Shown piece after piece: positions 1 to 8,173 of a DNA stretch of 64,000 nucleotides; the first letter of the stretch is position 1; every line of letters begins with the position of its first letter. A program made the translations under genes and the position numbers. The DNA is from Qipengyuania sp. S6317L1 (GTDB lineage Bacteria > Pseudomonadota > Alphaproteobacteria > Sphingomonadales > Sphingomonadaceae). The stretch lies in contig NZ_JALKAJ010000002.1 in assembly GCF_023015615.1 (NCBI RefSeq), forward strand, positions 186,001 to 250,000. The letters run 5' to 3'. Below the pieces are notes generated by a model. The model ran no database searches. It worked only from the letters and a program-made list of their open reading frames with translations, and had not been told where the DNA came from.

Positions 1-394
1 CAAGGGTCGAGACGCAGAACGGAACCCCCGATTGGGCAGACGCGCGCGCGGCGGCCATATCGCCGTGGCGATCCTGTGTCGCCTCTCCGTTAAGGCCGAT
101 GGGGGCCATGAACAGCGGGCTTTTAAGCTTCATCCCGAACAGGTCGATCGACAGATCGCGCTCGGTGCAATCGACCATCATGCGCGGCACCATGCCCCAG
201 TGATGGAATGCGCCCGAATTGCTGTCCTGCGTATGCTCATCCCCGCAACCGCCCGCGACATAATTGGTGAGCATTTCACCCAGCGCCTGTTGGCCGCGCT
301 TTTCAAGCGTTGCGAAATCCACCGGATAATCGGGCAAAATTCCCTGCAAGCCAGCGTTGTAGATCTCGTTTTGCATCCCGCCAAAATTGTGCAT
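1..394 (-). CDS. FMN-dependent alpha-hydroxy-acid oxidase, lactate 2-monooxygenase-like (3' end outside window)
   Basis: The N-terminal 131 codons are present and the frame runs off the left edge without a stop. Family members oxidise 2-hydroxy acids such as lactate with FMN in a TIM barrel. The visible part follows the family from its start: an N-terminal NEIYNAGLQG segment, then NYVAGGCGDEHT, AFHHWGMVPRM, the turn DCTERDLS, the FMN-region strand FMAPIGLNG and the end of the window at PFCVSTL. The extended N-terminus and the APIG wording resemble the lactate 2-monooxygenase/mandelate dehydrogenase branch more than LldD, but the catalytic His/Arg region lies outside the window. The ATG at 394 is preceded by a GGGAGAGAG ribosome-binding site. 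Its upstream neighbour on the same strand is the DCC-family gene, 81 bases away. Confidence 0.85.
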   Translation of the reverse strand, partial: MHNFGGMQNEIYNAGLQGILPDYPVDFATLEKRGQQALGEMLTNYVAGGCGDEHTQDSNSGAFHHWGMVPRMMVDCTERDLSIDLFGMKLKSPLFMAPIGLNGEATQDRHGDMAAARASAQSGVPFCVSTL

Positions 395-429
395 CGGGCC
401 TCTCTCTCCCTTGTCCGTGTTGTTCGGGA

Positions 430-465
430 AAAGACCTTATGTGCCGCGCGGGGGCAAGTCTTTTG
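430..465 (-). terminator. Weak hairpin between DCC gene and hydroxy-acid oxidase gene
   Basis: Arms AAAAGAC (430-436) and GTCTTTT (459-465) are perfect reverse complements around a GC-rich 22-base loop that can pair further. It lies just downstream of the DCC-protein stop and the minus-strand copy ends in TTTT. It could be a terminator or attenuator; the arms are short and AT-rich. Confidence 0.3.
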
Positions 466-475
466 TGACTGCGCT

Positions 476-856
476 TCAGCTCAATAGCTTCTGGAGGCGC
501 GGACGCACGCGCAAAAACAGGATGTAGAGCCGCTCAAGCACCACCAGCACAAAGCGATTTTTTGCAAGAGCCCCGAGCGGTCGCAGAGCCGGGATTGCGC
601 GCCACATCGCCGCAAAAGCCGCCGCGCCGCTCAGCACCTTGCCATTTTCCTCAGCGTGAAAACGGGCGAGCAATTCTTCCTGATTGATCGGGCACGAGGG
701 ATCGGCATTGTCCGACACATCGACAAAGTCGATTGCACCGTTTGTATCGAGCCGCCGCATCAGCGATATTTCGCGAATGCACAGCGGGCAGGCGCCATCG
801 AACCACACTTTTACGCGGGACGTTTCGGGGGAGCGGGGAGACGGTGCCTGGTCCAT
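476..856 (-). CDS. Thiol-disulfide oxidoreductase DCC-family protein (DUF393)
   Basis: A 126-residue protein with the family signature near its N-terminus: WFDGACPLC followed by a conserved Glu two residues later (CxxC-like Cys pair within DGxCPLC). The rest matches the usual 110-140 residue DCC/DUF393 size, with a central VDVSDNAD segment (the conserved Asp after the second strand), a GAAAF motif and a basic hydrophobic C-terminal helix (about residues 95-120) typical of the group. The biochemical role of the family is not established; the Cys pair suggests redox chemistry. The ATG at 856 has no clear Shine-Dalgarno sequence. It sits downstream of the FecR-like gene but is separated from it by a good terminator, so it is probably not part of that signalling operon. 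Confidence 0.85.
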   Translation of the reverse strand: MDQAPSPRSPETSRVKVWFDGACPLCIREISLMRRLDTNGAIDFVDVSDNADPSCPINQEELLARFHAEENGKVLSGAAAFAAMWRAIPALRPLGALAKNRFVLVVLERLYILFLRVRPRLQKLLS

Positions 857-910
857 GCTGGATCAATGCGCGCATTGGCCGCAAGTTCCTCGAAGGGCCT
901 GTGCAAAGCA

Positions 911-946
911 AAACGCGCCCGCACCGTGAGAGGCGCGGACGCGTTT
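911..946 (-). terminator. Rho-independent terminator after the FecR-like/cyclase operon
   Basis: Fifteen-base arms 911-925 and 932-946 pair at 13 positions around a 6-base loop. Read on the minus strand the stem is followed by TTTTGCTTT. It lies 40-75 bases beyond the stop of the exported FecR/SH3-like gene. Confidence 0.65.
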
Positions 947-985
947 CTAAAGTTCGTTTTAAGTGTTCGGCTAACGAACCGCTCT

Positions 986-1732
986 TCAGGATGCTTCGGC
1001 CTCAGCAATATCACCAAGAACCGTCAACTGGCCCGTACATCCGTTTTCGGCAAGCGCCCCCGCCAGCGCGTCAGGCTGGCGATAGGTTTCGGTGAGCGCG
1101 ACGATTTTCACATCGACCGATGCGGCGCTGTCGCCTTCACCAGCAGGTCCGGTGATCGTATATGTCGCACCGTCAGCAAGCTTCAGCCCTTCGGGGTCGA
1201 GTGCACGCATGCTCTCTGTCTCGACAAAGGTCACATCAAGCGCGCCGTCACCGTCTTGCTGGGCGATTGAATAGGTTTGGCCCTCGCTCGGCTCTGGACG
1301 CCACAAGCGCACATTTTCGAGGTCGTAAAGACACGTCGTGCCGGCGGCTGCGACATTGACCATCCACAGGTTCGGCATGGTGACAGAAGCGCCACCACCG
1401 CCGCGCACTGCCCCGGTGCGTGCCCGGTTGGATGCACCCTGGCGGGTAAGCCGTGCAAAGCGTGCACGGGTGCGGGTCGCGCCCTCGCCCACACGGAACG
1501 TGCCGGGCCCTTGCATCACCTTGGTGCCGCCATTGACGAGCACGGTGATCTTGTCGCCTGCGCGAAGAGTGATCGTAGAACTGTCAGCGACCTTTTTGCC
1601 AACCGGATAGGTTGCGGCAGAAGGCCCTGCGGATTTCACGACCACGCCCGCGGCCGCTGCACCTGGAATTGAAACAGCAGCCATGGCGGCTGCGAGGCCC
1701 GCGATGCGAGCCTTGGATTTAACCGAGAACAT
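986..1732 (-). CDS. Exported FecR/SH3-like protein encoded directly after a CHASE2 cyclase
   Basis: About 248 residues. A basic n-region followed by an Ala-rich hydrophobic segment ending near PGAAAAG is a signal peptide, so the mature protein is periplasmic or envelope-bound. Residues 30-80 form a compact beta-rich segment (ADSSTITLRAGDKITVLVNG, then GPGTFRVGEG) of the kind seen in FecR-like proteins. An Arg/Gly-rich linker follows (AVRGGGGAS), then a C-terminal half with two Cys (TTCLYDLE and ENGCTG) that could form a disulfide. I chose ATG 1732, which has GGGGGAG just upstream and gives a clean signal peptide. An in-frame ATG at 1747 would add an acidic leader. The start lies inside the end of the cyclase gene (14-base overlap), so the two are probably translationally coupled. 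Specific function unknown; inferred envelope partner or ligand-binding component of the CHASE2 cyclase. Confidence 0.7.
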   Translation of the reverse strand: MFSVKSKARIAGLAAAMAAVSIPGAAAAGVVVKSAGPSAATYPVGKKVADSSTITLRAGDKITVLVNGGTKVMQGPGTFRVGEGATRTRARFARLTRQGASNRARTGAVRGGGGASVTMPNLWMVNVAAAGTTCLYDLENVRLWRPEPSEGQTYSIAQQDGDGALDVTFVETESMRALDPEGLKLADGATYTITGPAGEGDSAASVDVKIVALTETYRQPDALAGALAENGCTGQLTVLGDIAEAEAS

Positions 1733-3827
1733 ATGCTCCCCCATCATTCAAATTGCGAATTCGGTATGCGTAGTTTTCTAGCGCCGAATCCTCGGGATGA
1801 CCAGCGACCACTTGATCTATCAGCTGCACCGCTAGTTCATAGTTGCTATCTGTAAGCTGAACGACCTCTTCAAGTTTCCTGCGGTCTTCGGCTGGAAGGT
1901 CGGGCATTGGCTGATAGATGTTCACCGGCTGCGCACGGCCGCGCAGCACGATGCGCCCCATCGGGGCCCACCAGTCGGGATCGGCTTGCTCGATGATCTC
2001 AAGGCTTGCCGAAACACTGGATTTGAGCGGTTTGTTTGCCGCCTCAAGCCTCGCTGCGGTGTTCATGGAATCGCCAAGCGCGGTGTATTGGATGCGGGTT
2101 TCGCCGCCAAAATTGCCGACCACCGCCTCGCCATAGTGAAGGCCGACGCGCGTTTTACCGATCTTGGGAAGGTCGGGGTCCATCGCGGCGACTTCTGCAC
2201 GGAACTCCTCGCCCGCCTGCCAGATCGCGTAGCCTGCTTTGAGAGCGCGTTGTGCATCGTCTTCGCGGGCAATCGGCGCACCCCAGAATGCGACCACCGC
2301 ATCGCCCACATATTTGTCGATCACACCGCCATGATCGAGCACCACCTTGCTCAGCATTTCGAGATAGCGGTTCAATAGTTTTGCGACCATCTCCGGCTCG
2401 ATCGCGTGGCTCATCTTGGTAAAGCCCTCAAGGTCGGAGAACATCACGTAGATCTCGCGCTTCTCACCGCCCAGCGACAAAAGGTCCGGCTCATCGATAA
2501 TCGCCTCTGCGATGTCGCGCGGGATGTATTTGCCAAGCGCCCCTTGCGCGAAAGACCGCTGCGCCGATCCTGCCGAGCGCGCCGCTGCTGTGACCACGGT
2601 GAAGGTGATGATCCAGGCGACCAGCCAGCCCACGGCGGGCAGGCCGTAGGTGTCCACTTCATTGAAATGCAGCGCAAACGGCAAGCCAAAGTAGATCGCG
2701 CCCAGCCCTGCCAGCATGGGCACGAGCCTTTGCGCAGGCGATTCAAGCAGGGCGACCAGAACCGCGCTGCCGACCACGACAAGGGCCATCACCCACAGGC
2801 TCCACGATGGAATTTGCGCAAGTCGCTTTCCATCGAGCATTTGCGCGATCAATTCGCCGTGGACGGATAGCCCGGATGGTTCAAATCCCGTCCATGAGGT
2901 GAACGGGGTCGCCACCCGGTCGTAATCGAGAATATCGCCCCCGATGAGGACATATTTGCCCTCGATCTCCTGAGCGACAAATTCGGCCACCGCCGGGTCA
3001 AGATCGAGAAAAAGCTCGATCGACAAGGTCAGGAACAACGGTTCTTCCACCTGCCCTTGCGTCGGCGCATCAGGGTCCGCGTCATCATCAAAATCGGCCT
3101 TCAAAGCGCGGCGATATTCAATCGCGCCTTCATACCCTGCAAATTCCTGATGAGGTCCGCCTGCATCTTCGAGCATCGCCCGGCCCAGCAAGGGCGGCAA
3201 ATCCGGTATGATATCAGGCCACACACGGGTCGCCCCAAATTCGTCGTCAAGGCGGATACTCGCGCGCCTTACATTGGTGTCGCCTTCCTCTATTGCGGCC
3301 ATGAATTCGTTGAGGAATTCCTGCTGCTGATAAACGATGTCGGCCTCGTTCGTGGCAAGCGTTGCATAGGCAACCGATGTTGGCGTCTCCATCGCGCGCA
3401 GGGTTTCGACAAGGTCGATATCTTCGGCTTGCGGTTGATCGAAAAGAATATCGATCCCGATGGCTTTTGCACCCATGCCATCGAGATTTCGCAGCGCCTC
3501 GGCAATGGCGTCTCGTGGCAAGGGCGAGCGTTTTTCAAGATTGATGAGCGCCTGATCGTCAAACACGACAAGGACAATACGCTCATCCTGTTCGACCAGA
3601 TCGGCGGCCAGATAGGCGCGCGTATCATAAAGGGCGCGCTCTGCATCATTGGTAAGAGGTGTCGGCTCCCCTCCCCCTGGCAAGGCCCAGCTGTAGCGCG
3701 CGATGAATATCGAGAAGGCCACAAATATGACCATCCCGACAAGCTGCACCATGCCCGCTTCGCGCAGTCCCCTGACATTGCGAACCAATGCGCCGCTGCG
3801 CTTCTTGTGAGGGTTTTCACCCGCCAT
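1719..3827 (-). CDS. CHASE2-domain class III adenylate cyclase
   Basis: A 702-residue membrane sensor cyclase making a cyclic nucleotide from NTP. One N-terminal transmembrane segment (about 27-48) leads to a periplasmic CHASE2 domain (about 60-340; VVFDDQALI, GIDILFD, YVLIGGD). Three more transmembrane helices (342-362, 367-387, 396-416) precede the cytoplasmic cyclase domain (457-600). Catalytic residues are intact: metal-binding D465 (FSDLEGFT) and D509 (YVGDAV), base-selecting K505 and T582, and transition-state N589 and R593 (NTAARLE). The Lys/Thr pair is the one reported in ATP-using bacterial cyclases such as CyaC, so cAMP is the likely product. The start has GGGGGGA seven bases upstream. 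It is divergent from the STAS-MBL-CHASE2/PP2C operon across a 334-base intergenic region and overlaps the FecR-like gene downstream. Confidence 0.93.
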   Translation of the reverse strand: MAGENPHKKRSGALVRNVRGLREAGMVQLVGMVIFVAFSIFIARYSWALPGGGEPTPLTNDAERALYDTRAYLAADLVEQDERIVLVVFDDQALINLEKRSPLPRDAIAEALRNLDGMGAKAIGIDILFDQPQAEDIDLVETLRAMETPTSVAYATLATNEADIVYQQQEFLNEFMAAIEEGDTNVRRASIRLDDEFGATRVWPDIIPDLPPLLGRAMLEDAGGPHQEFAGYEGAIEYRRALKADFDDDADPDAPTQGQVEEPLFLTLSIELFLDLDPAVAEFVAQEIEGKYVLIGGDILDYDRVATPFTSWTGFEPSGLSVHGELIAQMLDGKRLAQIPSWSLWVMALVVVGSAVLVALLESPAQRLVPMLAGLGAIYFGLPFALHFNEVDTYGLPAVGWLVAWIITFTVVTAAARSAGSAQRSFAQGALGKYIPRDIAEAIIDEPDLLSLGGEKREIYVMFSDLEGFTKMSHAIEPEMVAKLLNRYLEMLSKVVLDHGGVIDKYVGDAVVAFWGAPIAREDDAQRALKAGYAIWQAGEEFRAEVAAMDPDLPKIGKTRVGLHYGEAVVGNFGGETRIQYTALGDSMNTAARLEAANKPLKSSVSASLEIIEQADPDWWAPMGRIVLRGRAQPVNIYQPMPDLPAEDRRKLEEVVQLTDSNYELAVQLIDQVVAGHPEDSALENYAYRIRNLNDGGAYVLG

Positions 3828-4161
3828 TTATGATCCCCCCAAATCCCGGGCCATGCCGTTGGCACAGCCTTGCCTGCGACCAAGAGAAAGCAGGTTTCGC
3901 GGGCACGGGCAAGCGCGAAGGTTCACCTATCCGGGGTGGAAGGCCAGGGGCGGGGATAGGGAAAAATTCATAATCACGTGATCTATTCCATGCGCGAAAC
4001 AAACCAATAGGTCGCTTATGCACTCGCTTGCCCAGATCGCCCCCATCCTCGGGGCATACGCCGGGAGCCCATCGCTCCCCAAGGTCATGCCCAAAAGCCA
4101 TGGCCCAAGGCCGCCTCGCGCATCATTTGGCAATCCGACTAACTCGCGCTATGCAAACCAG
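3828..4161. promoter_or_regulatory. Divergent intergenic region between cyclase and STAS operons
   Basis: This 334-base gap must carry promoters for both operons. The left half is GC-rich with purine tracts (3930-3960). The region 3961-4010 is the AT-richest stretch and is the likely promoter core. A perfect 10-base palindrome, ATCACGTGAT, sits at 3973-3982. An open reading frame runs leftward-compatible from 4018 into the STAS gene, but the extra 48 residues do not resemble a STAS domain and are low-complexity Pro/Ser/Gly, so I treat them as untranslated. Confidence 0.4.
3973..3982. promoter_or_regulatory. Palindrome ATCACGTGAT, candidate operator
   Basis: A perfect self-complementary decamer in the AT-rich part of the divergent region between the CHASE2 cyclase and the STAS operon. 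It is not a canonical CRP site (TGTGA-N6-TCACA). A dimeric regulator is possible, but a 10-base palindrome alone is weak evidence. Confidence 0.3.
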
Positions 4162-4506
4162 ATGTCGGCTAACGAACTGAAATGGAGCCATGAAGAGCGT
4201 GGCAACGCTCTCGTGCTCTCGCCCAAGGGCAGAGTGGACGAAGCCACCGCCGATGCGTTCAAGGATCACATGGTCGCAACCATGCAAAACGGCCCGGACA
4301 AGGCCATCCTCGATCTGTCCGGTATTGATTACATGTCCTCGCGCGGGCTTCGCGGATTTACGCTGGCACAGCGGGCGGCCACGCAAAACGGAACAACTAT
4401 TGTGCTTGCCGCTCCCAATGATACTCTGCGCGAAATTCTGCAGATAAGCCGGTACGATACGATTTTCACCGTAACCGAAACGGTAGAGGCTGCATTGGGG
4501 AATTAG
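4162..4506 (+). CDS. STAS-domain anti-sigma factor antagonist (RsbV/SpoIIAA-like)
   Basis: About 114 residues, the usual size of a stand-alone STAS protein. It has the standard order of elements: an initial strand LVLSPKGRVDEATADAF, the strand AILDLSGIDY, the phosphorylation loop YMSSRGLRGF aligning with the YISSAGLRVL form of RsbV proteins (second Ser as phospho-acceptor), then TIVLAAPND and a C-terminal helix with the ISRYDTIF turn. In partner switching the unphosphorylated form binds an HATPase-type kinase and frees its other target. I chose ATG 4162 because homology begins there; the ribosome site is weak, and in-frame ATGs at 4018 and 4087 are alternatives. First gene of an operon with the MBL hydrolase (23-base gap) and the CHASE2-PP2C phosphatase, its probable activator. 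Confidence 0.85.
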   Translation: MSANELKWSHEERGNALVLSPKGRVDEATADAFKDHMVATMQNGPDKAILDLSGIDYMSSRGLRGFTLAQRAATQNGTTIVLAAPNDTLREILQISRYDTIFTVTETVEAALGN

Positions 4507-4529
4507 CAGCACTGCTTTAGGGGGGACAC

Positions 4530-5498
4530 ATGCAGGTCAGATTTTGGGGAACACGCGGGTCACTCCCCGTTGCGCCGCATGCTTCAACCATTTCTGACAA
4601 GGTCGCTGACGCGCTGTTTCAGGCGCAGGGCCAAAAGTTTCCGGACAAACAGGCCGCTCTTCAATATGCGCGCGACGCGCTGCCCTTCGCTGTCGGGCAA
4701 GGGTATGGCGGGGCGACAAGCTGCGTTGAAATTGACGTCGGAAAAGGCGCCTTTGTCATCTGCGACATGGGTTCGGGCCTTCGCGAACTGGGCCTCGACA
4801 CGCTTAGGCGCTTGTCAGAGGGAGGCCGCGATAAGGAGTGGCATTTCTTCCTTTCGCACCTTCACTGGGACCATATCATGGGCTTCCCGTTCTTCGTCCC
4901 CGCCTTTGTCGAAGGCGCGAAGGTCATCATTCACGCAGGGCACACCGACGCGGAAACCGCCCTTCGCCGCCAGCAGGAGGAAATCTCCTTCCCCGTGCCG
5001 TTCGACTGGCTCAAGGCCGATATCGAATTTCGCACTCTGACGCCGGGCGAAGAATACAGGATCGGGGAGCTTACCGTTGGCCTCACCCGGCAAGAACACA
5101 GCCACGACAGCTATGGCTATCGCTTTACCGACGCAAACGGGCGCAGCGCGGTTTATTCAACCGATGCCGAATACAAGATCGACAAGATGGGCGAAGAAGA
5201 CGACATGGCCGAGTTCATGTCGGGCGCAGACCTCGTGATCGCGGACACGATGTATTCGCTCGCTGACAGTGTGACGATGAAAGAGGATTGGGGCCACTCC
5301 TCCAACATTGTCGCGGTGGATCTGTGCCGCAAAGCGGGCGCGAAACGGCTTGCCCTGTTCCACCACGAACCGACCTATTCCGATGCTGATATTGCGCGCA
5401 TGCACGCCGAAACAATGCGGTACGAAGAGCTTTTGCGTGAAGACAGCGCGCCGATCGAGGTATTGTGCTCTTTCGATGGCTATTGCCTTGAGCTCTAG
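4530..5498 (+). CDS. MBL-fold metallo-hydrolase of the FWGTRGS group
   Basis: A 322-residue cytoplasmic hydrolase. The N-terminus RFWGTRGSLP and the later YGGATSCVEI are hallmarks of a bacterial MBL subgroup. The dinuclear metal site is complete: HLHWDH (HxHxDH) near residues 112-117, a distal EHSHDSYGY segment, the Asp in STDAEYK, and a terminal FHHEP histidine pair. Between GTRGS and YGG there is an insert of about 55 residues (DKVADALFQAQ and following), longer than in small relatives. An excellent GGGGGGA ribosome site precedes the ATG. Substrate unknown. Because the gene lies between a STAS protein and a CHASE2 phosphatase and opposite an adenylate cyclase, phosphodiesterase activity is an attractive but unproven possibility; some MBL enzymes do cleave cyclic nucleotides. 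Confidence 0.88.
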   Translation: MQVRFWGTRGSLPVAPHASTISDKVADALFQAQGQKFPDKQAALQYARDALPFAVGQGYGGATSCVEIDVGKGAFVICDMGSGLRELGLDTLRRLSEGGRDKEWHFFLSHLHWDHIMGFPFFVPAFVEGAKVIIHAGHTDAETALRRQQEEISFPVPFDWLKADIEFRTLTPGEEYRIGELTVGLTRQEHSHDSYGYRFTDANGRSAVYSTDAEYKIDKMGEEDDMAEFMSGADLVIADTMYSLADSVTMKEDWGHSSNIVAVDLCRKAGAKRLALFHHEPTYSDADIARMHAETMRYEELLREDSAPIEVLCSFDGYCLEL

Positions 5499-5507
5499 AG
5501 GCAGCTG

Positions 5508-7547
5508 ATGCCTGCGAAATCCAAACGCCTTATTGTCGCTGCTGTTCTGGCGGGCGCCGTGATCGGCCTTCTGGTGAGCCTTTTTGGCGGCGAGTTCCAG
5601 CGCCGTCTCGTGTTCGACAGCTGGCAAAACCTCGCCCCGCGCGAAGGCGGAAGCGATGATGTCGTGGTCGTGATGATCGACGATGCGAGCGTTGCGGCAA
5701 AAGGCCAATGGCCATGGCGGCGCACCGATGTCGCAGCGCTGCTTGAAAACATCGCGCAAACCGGACCCAGAGCAATCGGCATCGACATATACTTCACCGA
5801 ACCTGACCGGATGCGGCCTGAAAACTTCGCCGATCTTTACACCGAGGAGGCGCTTGATGCAGCTACGCGCAACAAGCTCCTCACCCTGCCCTATGGCGAC
5901 CAATACCTTGCGAGCGTGATCGAAAGCGCCCCGACGGTCATGCCTTGGGTCACCACCAATTCGGGCGGCCGTCCGCTTGGCGAGCTGACCTTTGACGGCG
6001 TTGAGGGCGAGCCGCCTTCCGGGATCGTCACAACGCCGCGGATGCTGACCAGTATTGCGCTGCTCGATGACCTCGCGCTTGCCCGCGGGGTGGTTATCGG
6101 CCCACCTGATCGCGACGGGATCGTGCGCCGCGTTCCTCTTGCGGTCAAAGCGGGCGACGTGTCGGCTCCGGGATTTGCGGTTCAACTTGCCAATATCGCA
6201 GCTGGCGGGGAGATGCTGGCGTGGACAGACGGCGGCATGGCGGTGGGCGAGCGGGTCGTGCCTTCCGATGCCAAGGGCAATTTCGAATTCAAGATGGCGC
6301 CCGGATGGGACGAAAAGGCGATTTCAGCGATCAACGTGCTCGAAGGTGACTTCGTCGGCGTCGATGAATTGCAGGACAAGATCGTGCTCGTCGGCTTTGG
6401 CGCAACGGGAACAACCGACATCTTCGCAACGCCGGTTGCCAGCAGAATGCAGGGGACCCTCGTGCAAGCGCAAGCGGTCGATGCGATTTTGAACGGCTAT
6501 TGGTTGTCGCGGCCTGCGTGGGCCAAGGCGCTTGAATGGGCGGTTGCTTTTGGCCTTGTGGTCATGCTGGTGATCGCTGGTGTGGGGATTGCCAAATGGC
6601 TGATCGTGCCGGTGTTGGCGAGCGCCGCGGTGCTGCCTGCCGCTTCCTATTTCGCCTATGACGCAAGCGGCATATTGTTCGATCCTGCGCGCCCTTTGAT
6701 CATCGCAATTTTCGCTGCAATCGCACTGGTTGGCGTGCGGTATGCCCTCGCCTTTCGCGAGCTTGTTGAAAAGCGCATTGTCACCGCCAAGCAGGAGAAG
6801 GAAAACGAAAGCGCGCGCAAGCTCCAGATGACCATGGTGCCAAGCGCCACGCGGCTTGCGCGATTGGGCACCCGCACCGAAATCGGCGCGGTCCTCGAGC
6901 CGGCAAAATCGGTGGGCGGCGATTTTTACGATGCGATGGAGTTGGAGGGCAATCGCCTCGCTTTCCTTGTGGGCGATGTCAGCGGCAAAGGGCTTCGTGC
7001 AGCGCTTTTCATGGCGCTGTCCAAATCAGTGTCGAAGAACAACCTCATGCGCTCGAGCGGCGACCTCGAAACAGCCGTGCGCCAGGTCAACGCCGACCTT
7101 ATGGCCGAAGAGGATGAGGAAATGGACCTCACCATGTTGGTGGGGATCATCGATTGTTCGAGCGGCAAGGTGGAAATGGTCAATGCGGGCCACGAAGACC
7201 CCATGCTCGTGCGCGCCGATGGCAGGGTCGACGTCGTCAAAATGGTCGGCGGGCTTCGCCTTCGGACCCTCGACGATTTTCCCTACAGCGTCGAAACCTT
7301 GCAGTTGAAACCCGGAGAAAGCCTCGTCATCATCACCGACGGGGCGACCGATGCAATGAACATGAAAGAGGACCGCTTTGGCCTCGAGCGCGTGATCGGC
7401 GCCATTGGTGAAGACCCTCAAGCCAGTGCCGCAGAGCGCGCCAGACATATCGCGGCCAGAGTGCGTGAATTCGAGCGCGGGATGGATCCGGCTGACGATC
7501 TGACAATACTGGCGCTGCGCTACCTCGGCTGCGAGGCGGGCCGTTAG
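5508..7547 (+). CDS. CHASE2-domain PP2C/SpoIIE-type phosphatase
   Basis: A 679-residue membrane receptor phosphatase. Topology matches the neighbouring cyclase: N-terminal helix 9-27, periplasmic CHASE2 30-335 (VVVVMIDDASV, GIDIYFTEPD, IVLVGFGATG), helices 342-361, 363-381 and 396-416, a short coiled linker (420-445), then a SpoIIE/RsbU-type PP2C domain (460-675). The metal-binding aspartates are present: GGDFYD (D472), VGDVSGKG (D490), ITDGATDA (D611) and DDLTIL (D664). RsbU/SpoIIE-like enzymes dephosphorylate STAS proteins, and a STAS gene lies two genes upstream in the same operon, so that is the inferred substrate. The start follows the MBL stop by nine bases, with GAGG upstream. The stop codon overlaps the convergent OmpA-like gene by four bases. 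Confidence 0.92.
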   Translation: MPAKSKRLIVAAVLAGAVIGLLVSLFGGEFQRRLVFDSWQNLAPREGGSDDVVVVMIDDASVAAKGQWPWRRTDVAALLENIAQTGPRAIGIDIYFTEPDRMRPENFADLYTEEALDAATRNKLLTLPYGDQYLASVIESAPTVMPWVTTNSGGRPLGELTFDGVEGEPPSGIVTTPRMLTSIALLDDLALARGVVIGPPDRDGIVRRVPLAVKAGDVSAPGFAVQLANIAAGGEMLAWTDGGMAVGERVVPSDAKGNFEFKMAPGWDEKAISAINVLEGDFVGVDELQDKIVLVGFGATGTTDIFATPVASRMQGTLVQAQAVDAILNGYWLSRPAWAKALEWAVAFGLVVMLVIAGVGIAKWLIVPVLASAAVLPAASYFAYDASGILFDPARPLIIAIFAAIALVGVRYALAFRELVEKRIVTAKQEKENESARKLQMTMVPSATRLARLGTRTEIGAVLEPAKSVGGDFYDAMELEGNRLAFLVGDVSGKGLRAALFMALSKSVSKNNLMRSSGDLETAVRQVNADLMAEEDEEMDLTMLVGIIDCSSGKVEMVNAGHEDPMLVRADGRVDVVKMVGGLRLRTLDDFPYSVETLQLKPGESLVIITDGATDAMNMKEDRFGLERVIGAIGEDPQASAAERARHIAARVREFERGMDPADDLTILALRYLGCEAGR

Positions 7548-8173
7548 CGGACGGTGACAACCACCACGCGGTAAGCAGGATCGGGTTGACCCGCTTGACC
7601 GGGCGCAAGTGCAGAGCGTGCCCAGTGCCAAGAGCTTGCCACAGCGTCGATGTCACCTTCCTCGATCGGAAGGTCGGCATCGTTTACGCGTTTGCGCACC
7701 TGTCCAAGGACTGTCATCGCGCGTTGTTGCGAGACGCGGTTGTTGACCTCTTCACTGCCCGTTGCATCGGTGTGCGCGGCGATTTCAATCTCGACCCCGG
7801 GCCGGTTCTCGATATTCTGAGCAAGGAACGCCTGAAGCCGGTCCATTTCCGCATCGCTGAGGGTTCCCTCACCGGTCGCGAAATAGAAATTGTCGCGCGC
7901 AAACCTCTTCGGCAAGTCGGTCATGATCTCGGCGTGGACAGGATCAACCTCGTCAAACTGTTTGAGCCGCGGCTCTTTCTCGCCCCTGAGCTTTGCCTGC
8001 TGGTTCGCAGCGGTCAGATACGCCTCGCTGCCATCCGCATATTCGATCACAACCGCGCCTGTGTCCTTACCGGGCACCGCCGACGACAACAGCGTGACCC
8101 GCTCCTTGGAAGACGCGCACCCTGCCAATGCAAGAGCGCCCCCCAGCGCAATCAATCCAAGTGTTCTTTGCAT
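7544..8173 (-). CDS. OmpA-family lipoprotein
   Basis: 209 residues. A lipoprotein signal ends in LAGC with the acylated Cys at position 19. The mature part contains a predicted strand pair (TLLSSAVPGKDTGAVVIEYADG) and a C-terminal OmpA-like domain, about residues 95-205, with the peptidoglycan-binding signature: NFYFATGEGTLS, EIEIAAHTDATGS (the Asp of HTD) and NRVSQQRAMTV (the Arg in the usual NxxLSxxRA position). It should be lipid-anchored and contact the cell wall. It follows the FecR gene with a TAATG overlap, so the two are co-translated. In the CHASE2 island it may connect envelope or wall state to the receptors; that is inference. Confidence 0.88.
   Translation of the reverse strand: MQRTLGLIALGGALALAGCASSKERVTLLSSAVPGKDTGAVVIEYADGSEAYLTAANQQAKLRGEKEPRLKQFDEVDPVHAEIMTDLPKRFARDNFYFATGEGTLSDAEMDRLQAFLAQNIENRPGVEIEIAAHTDATGSEEVNNRVSQQRAMTVLGQVRKRVNDADLPIEEGDIDAVASSWHWARSALAPGQAGQPDPAYRVVVVTVR

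Noticed and set aside
4018..4161. N-terminal extension of the STAS protein
   Set aside because: The extra 48 residues are low-complexity Pro/Ser/Gly with no fold similarity; the STAS domain begins right after ATG 4162.
5157..6185. 342-codon minus-strand frame across MBL and CHASE2-PP2C genes
   Set aside because: It spans the junction of two well-supported genes on the other strand and has no motif.
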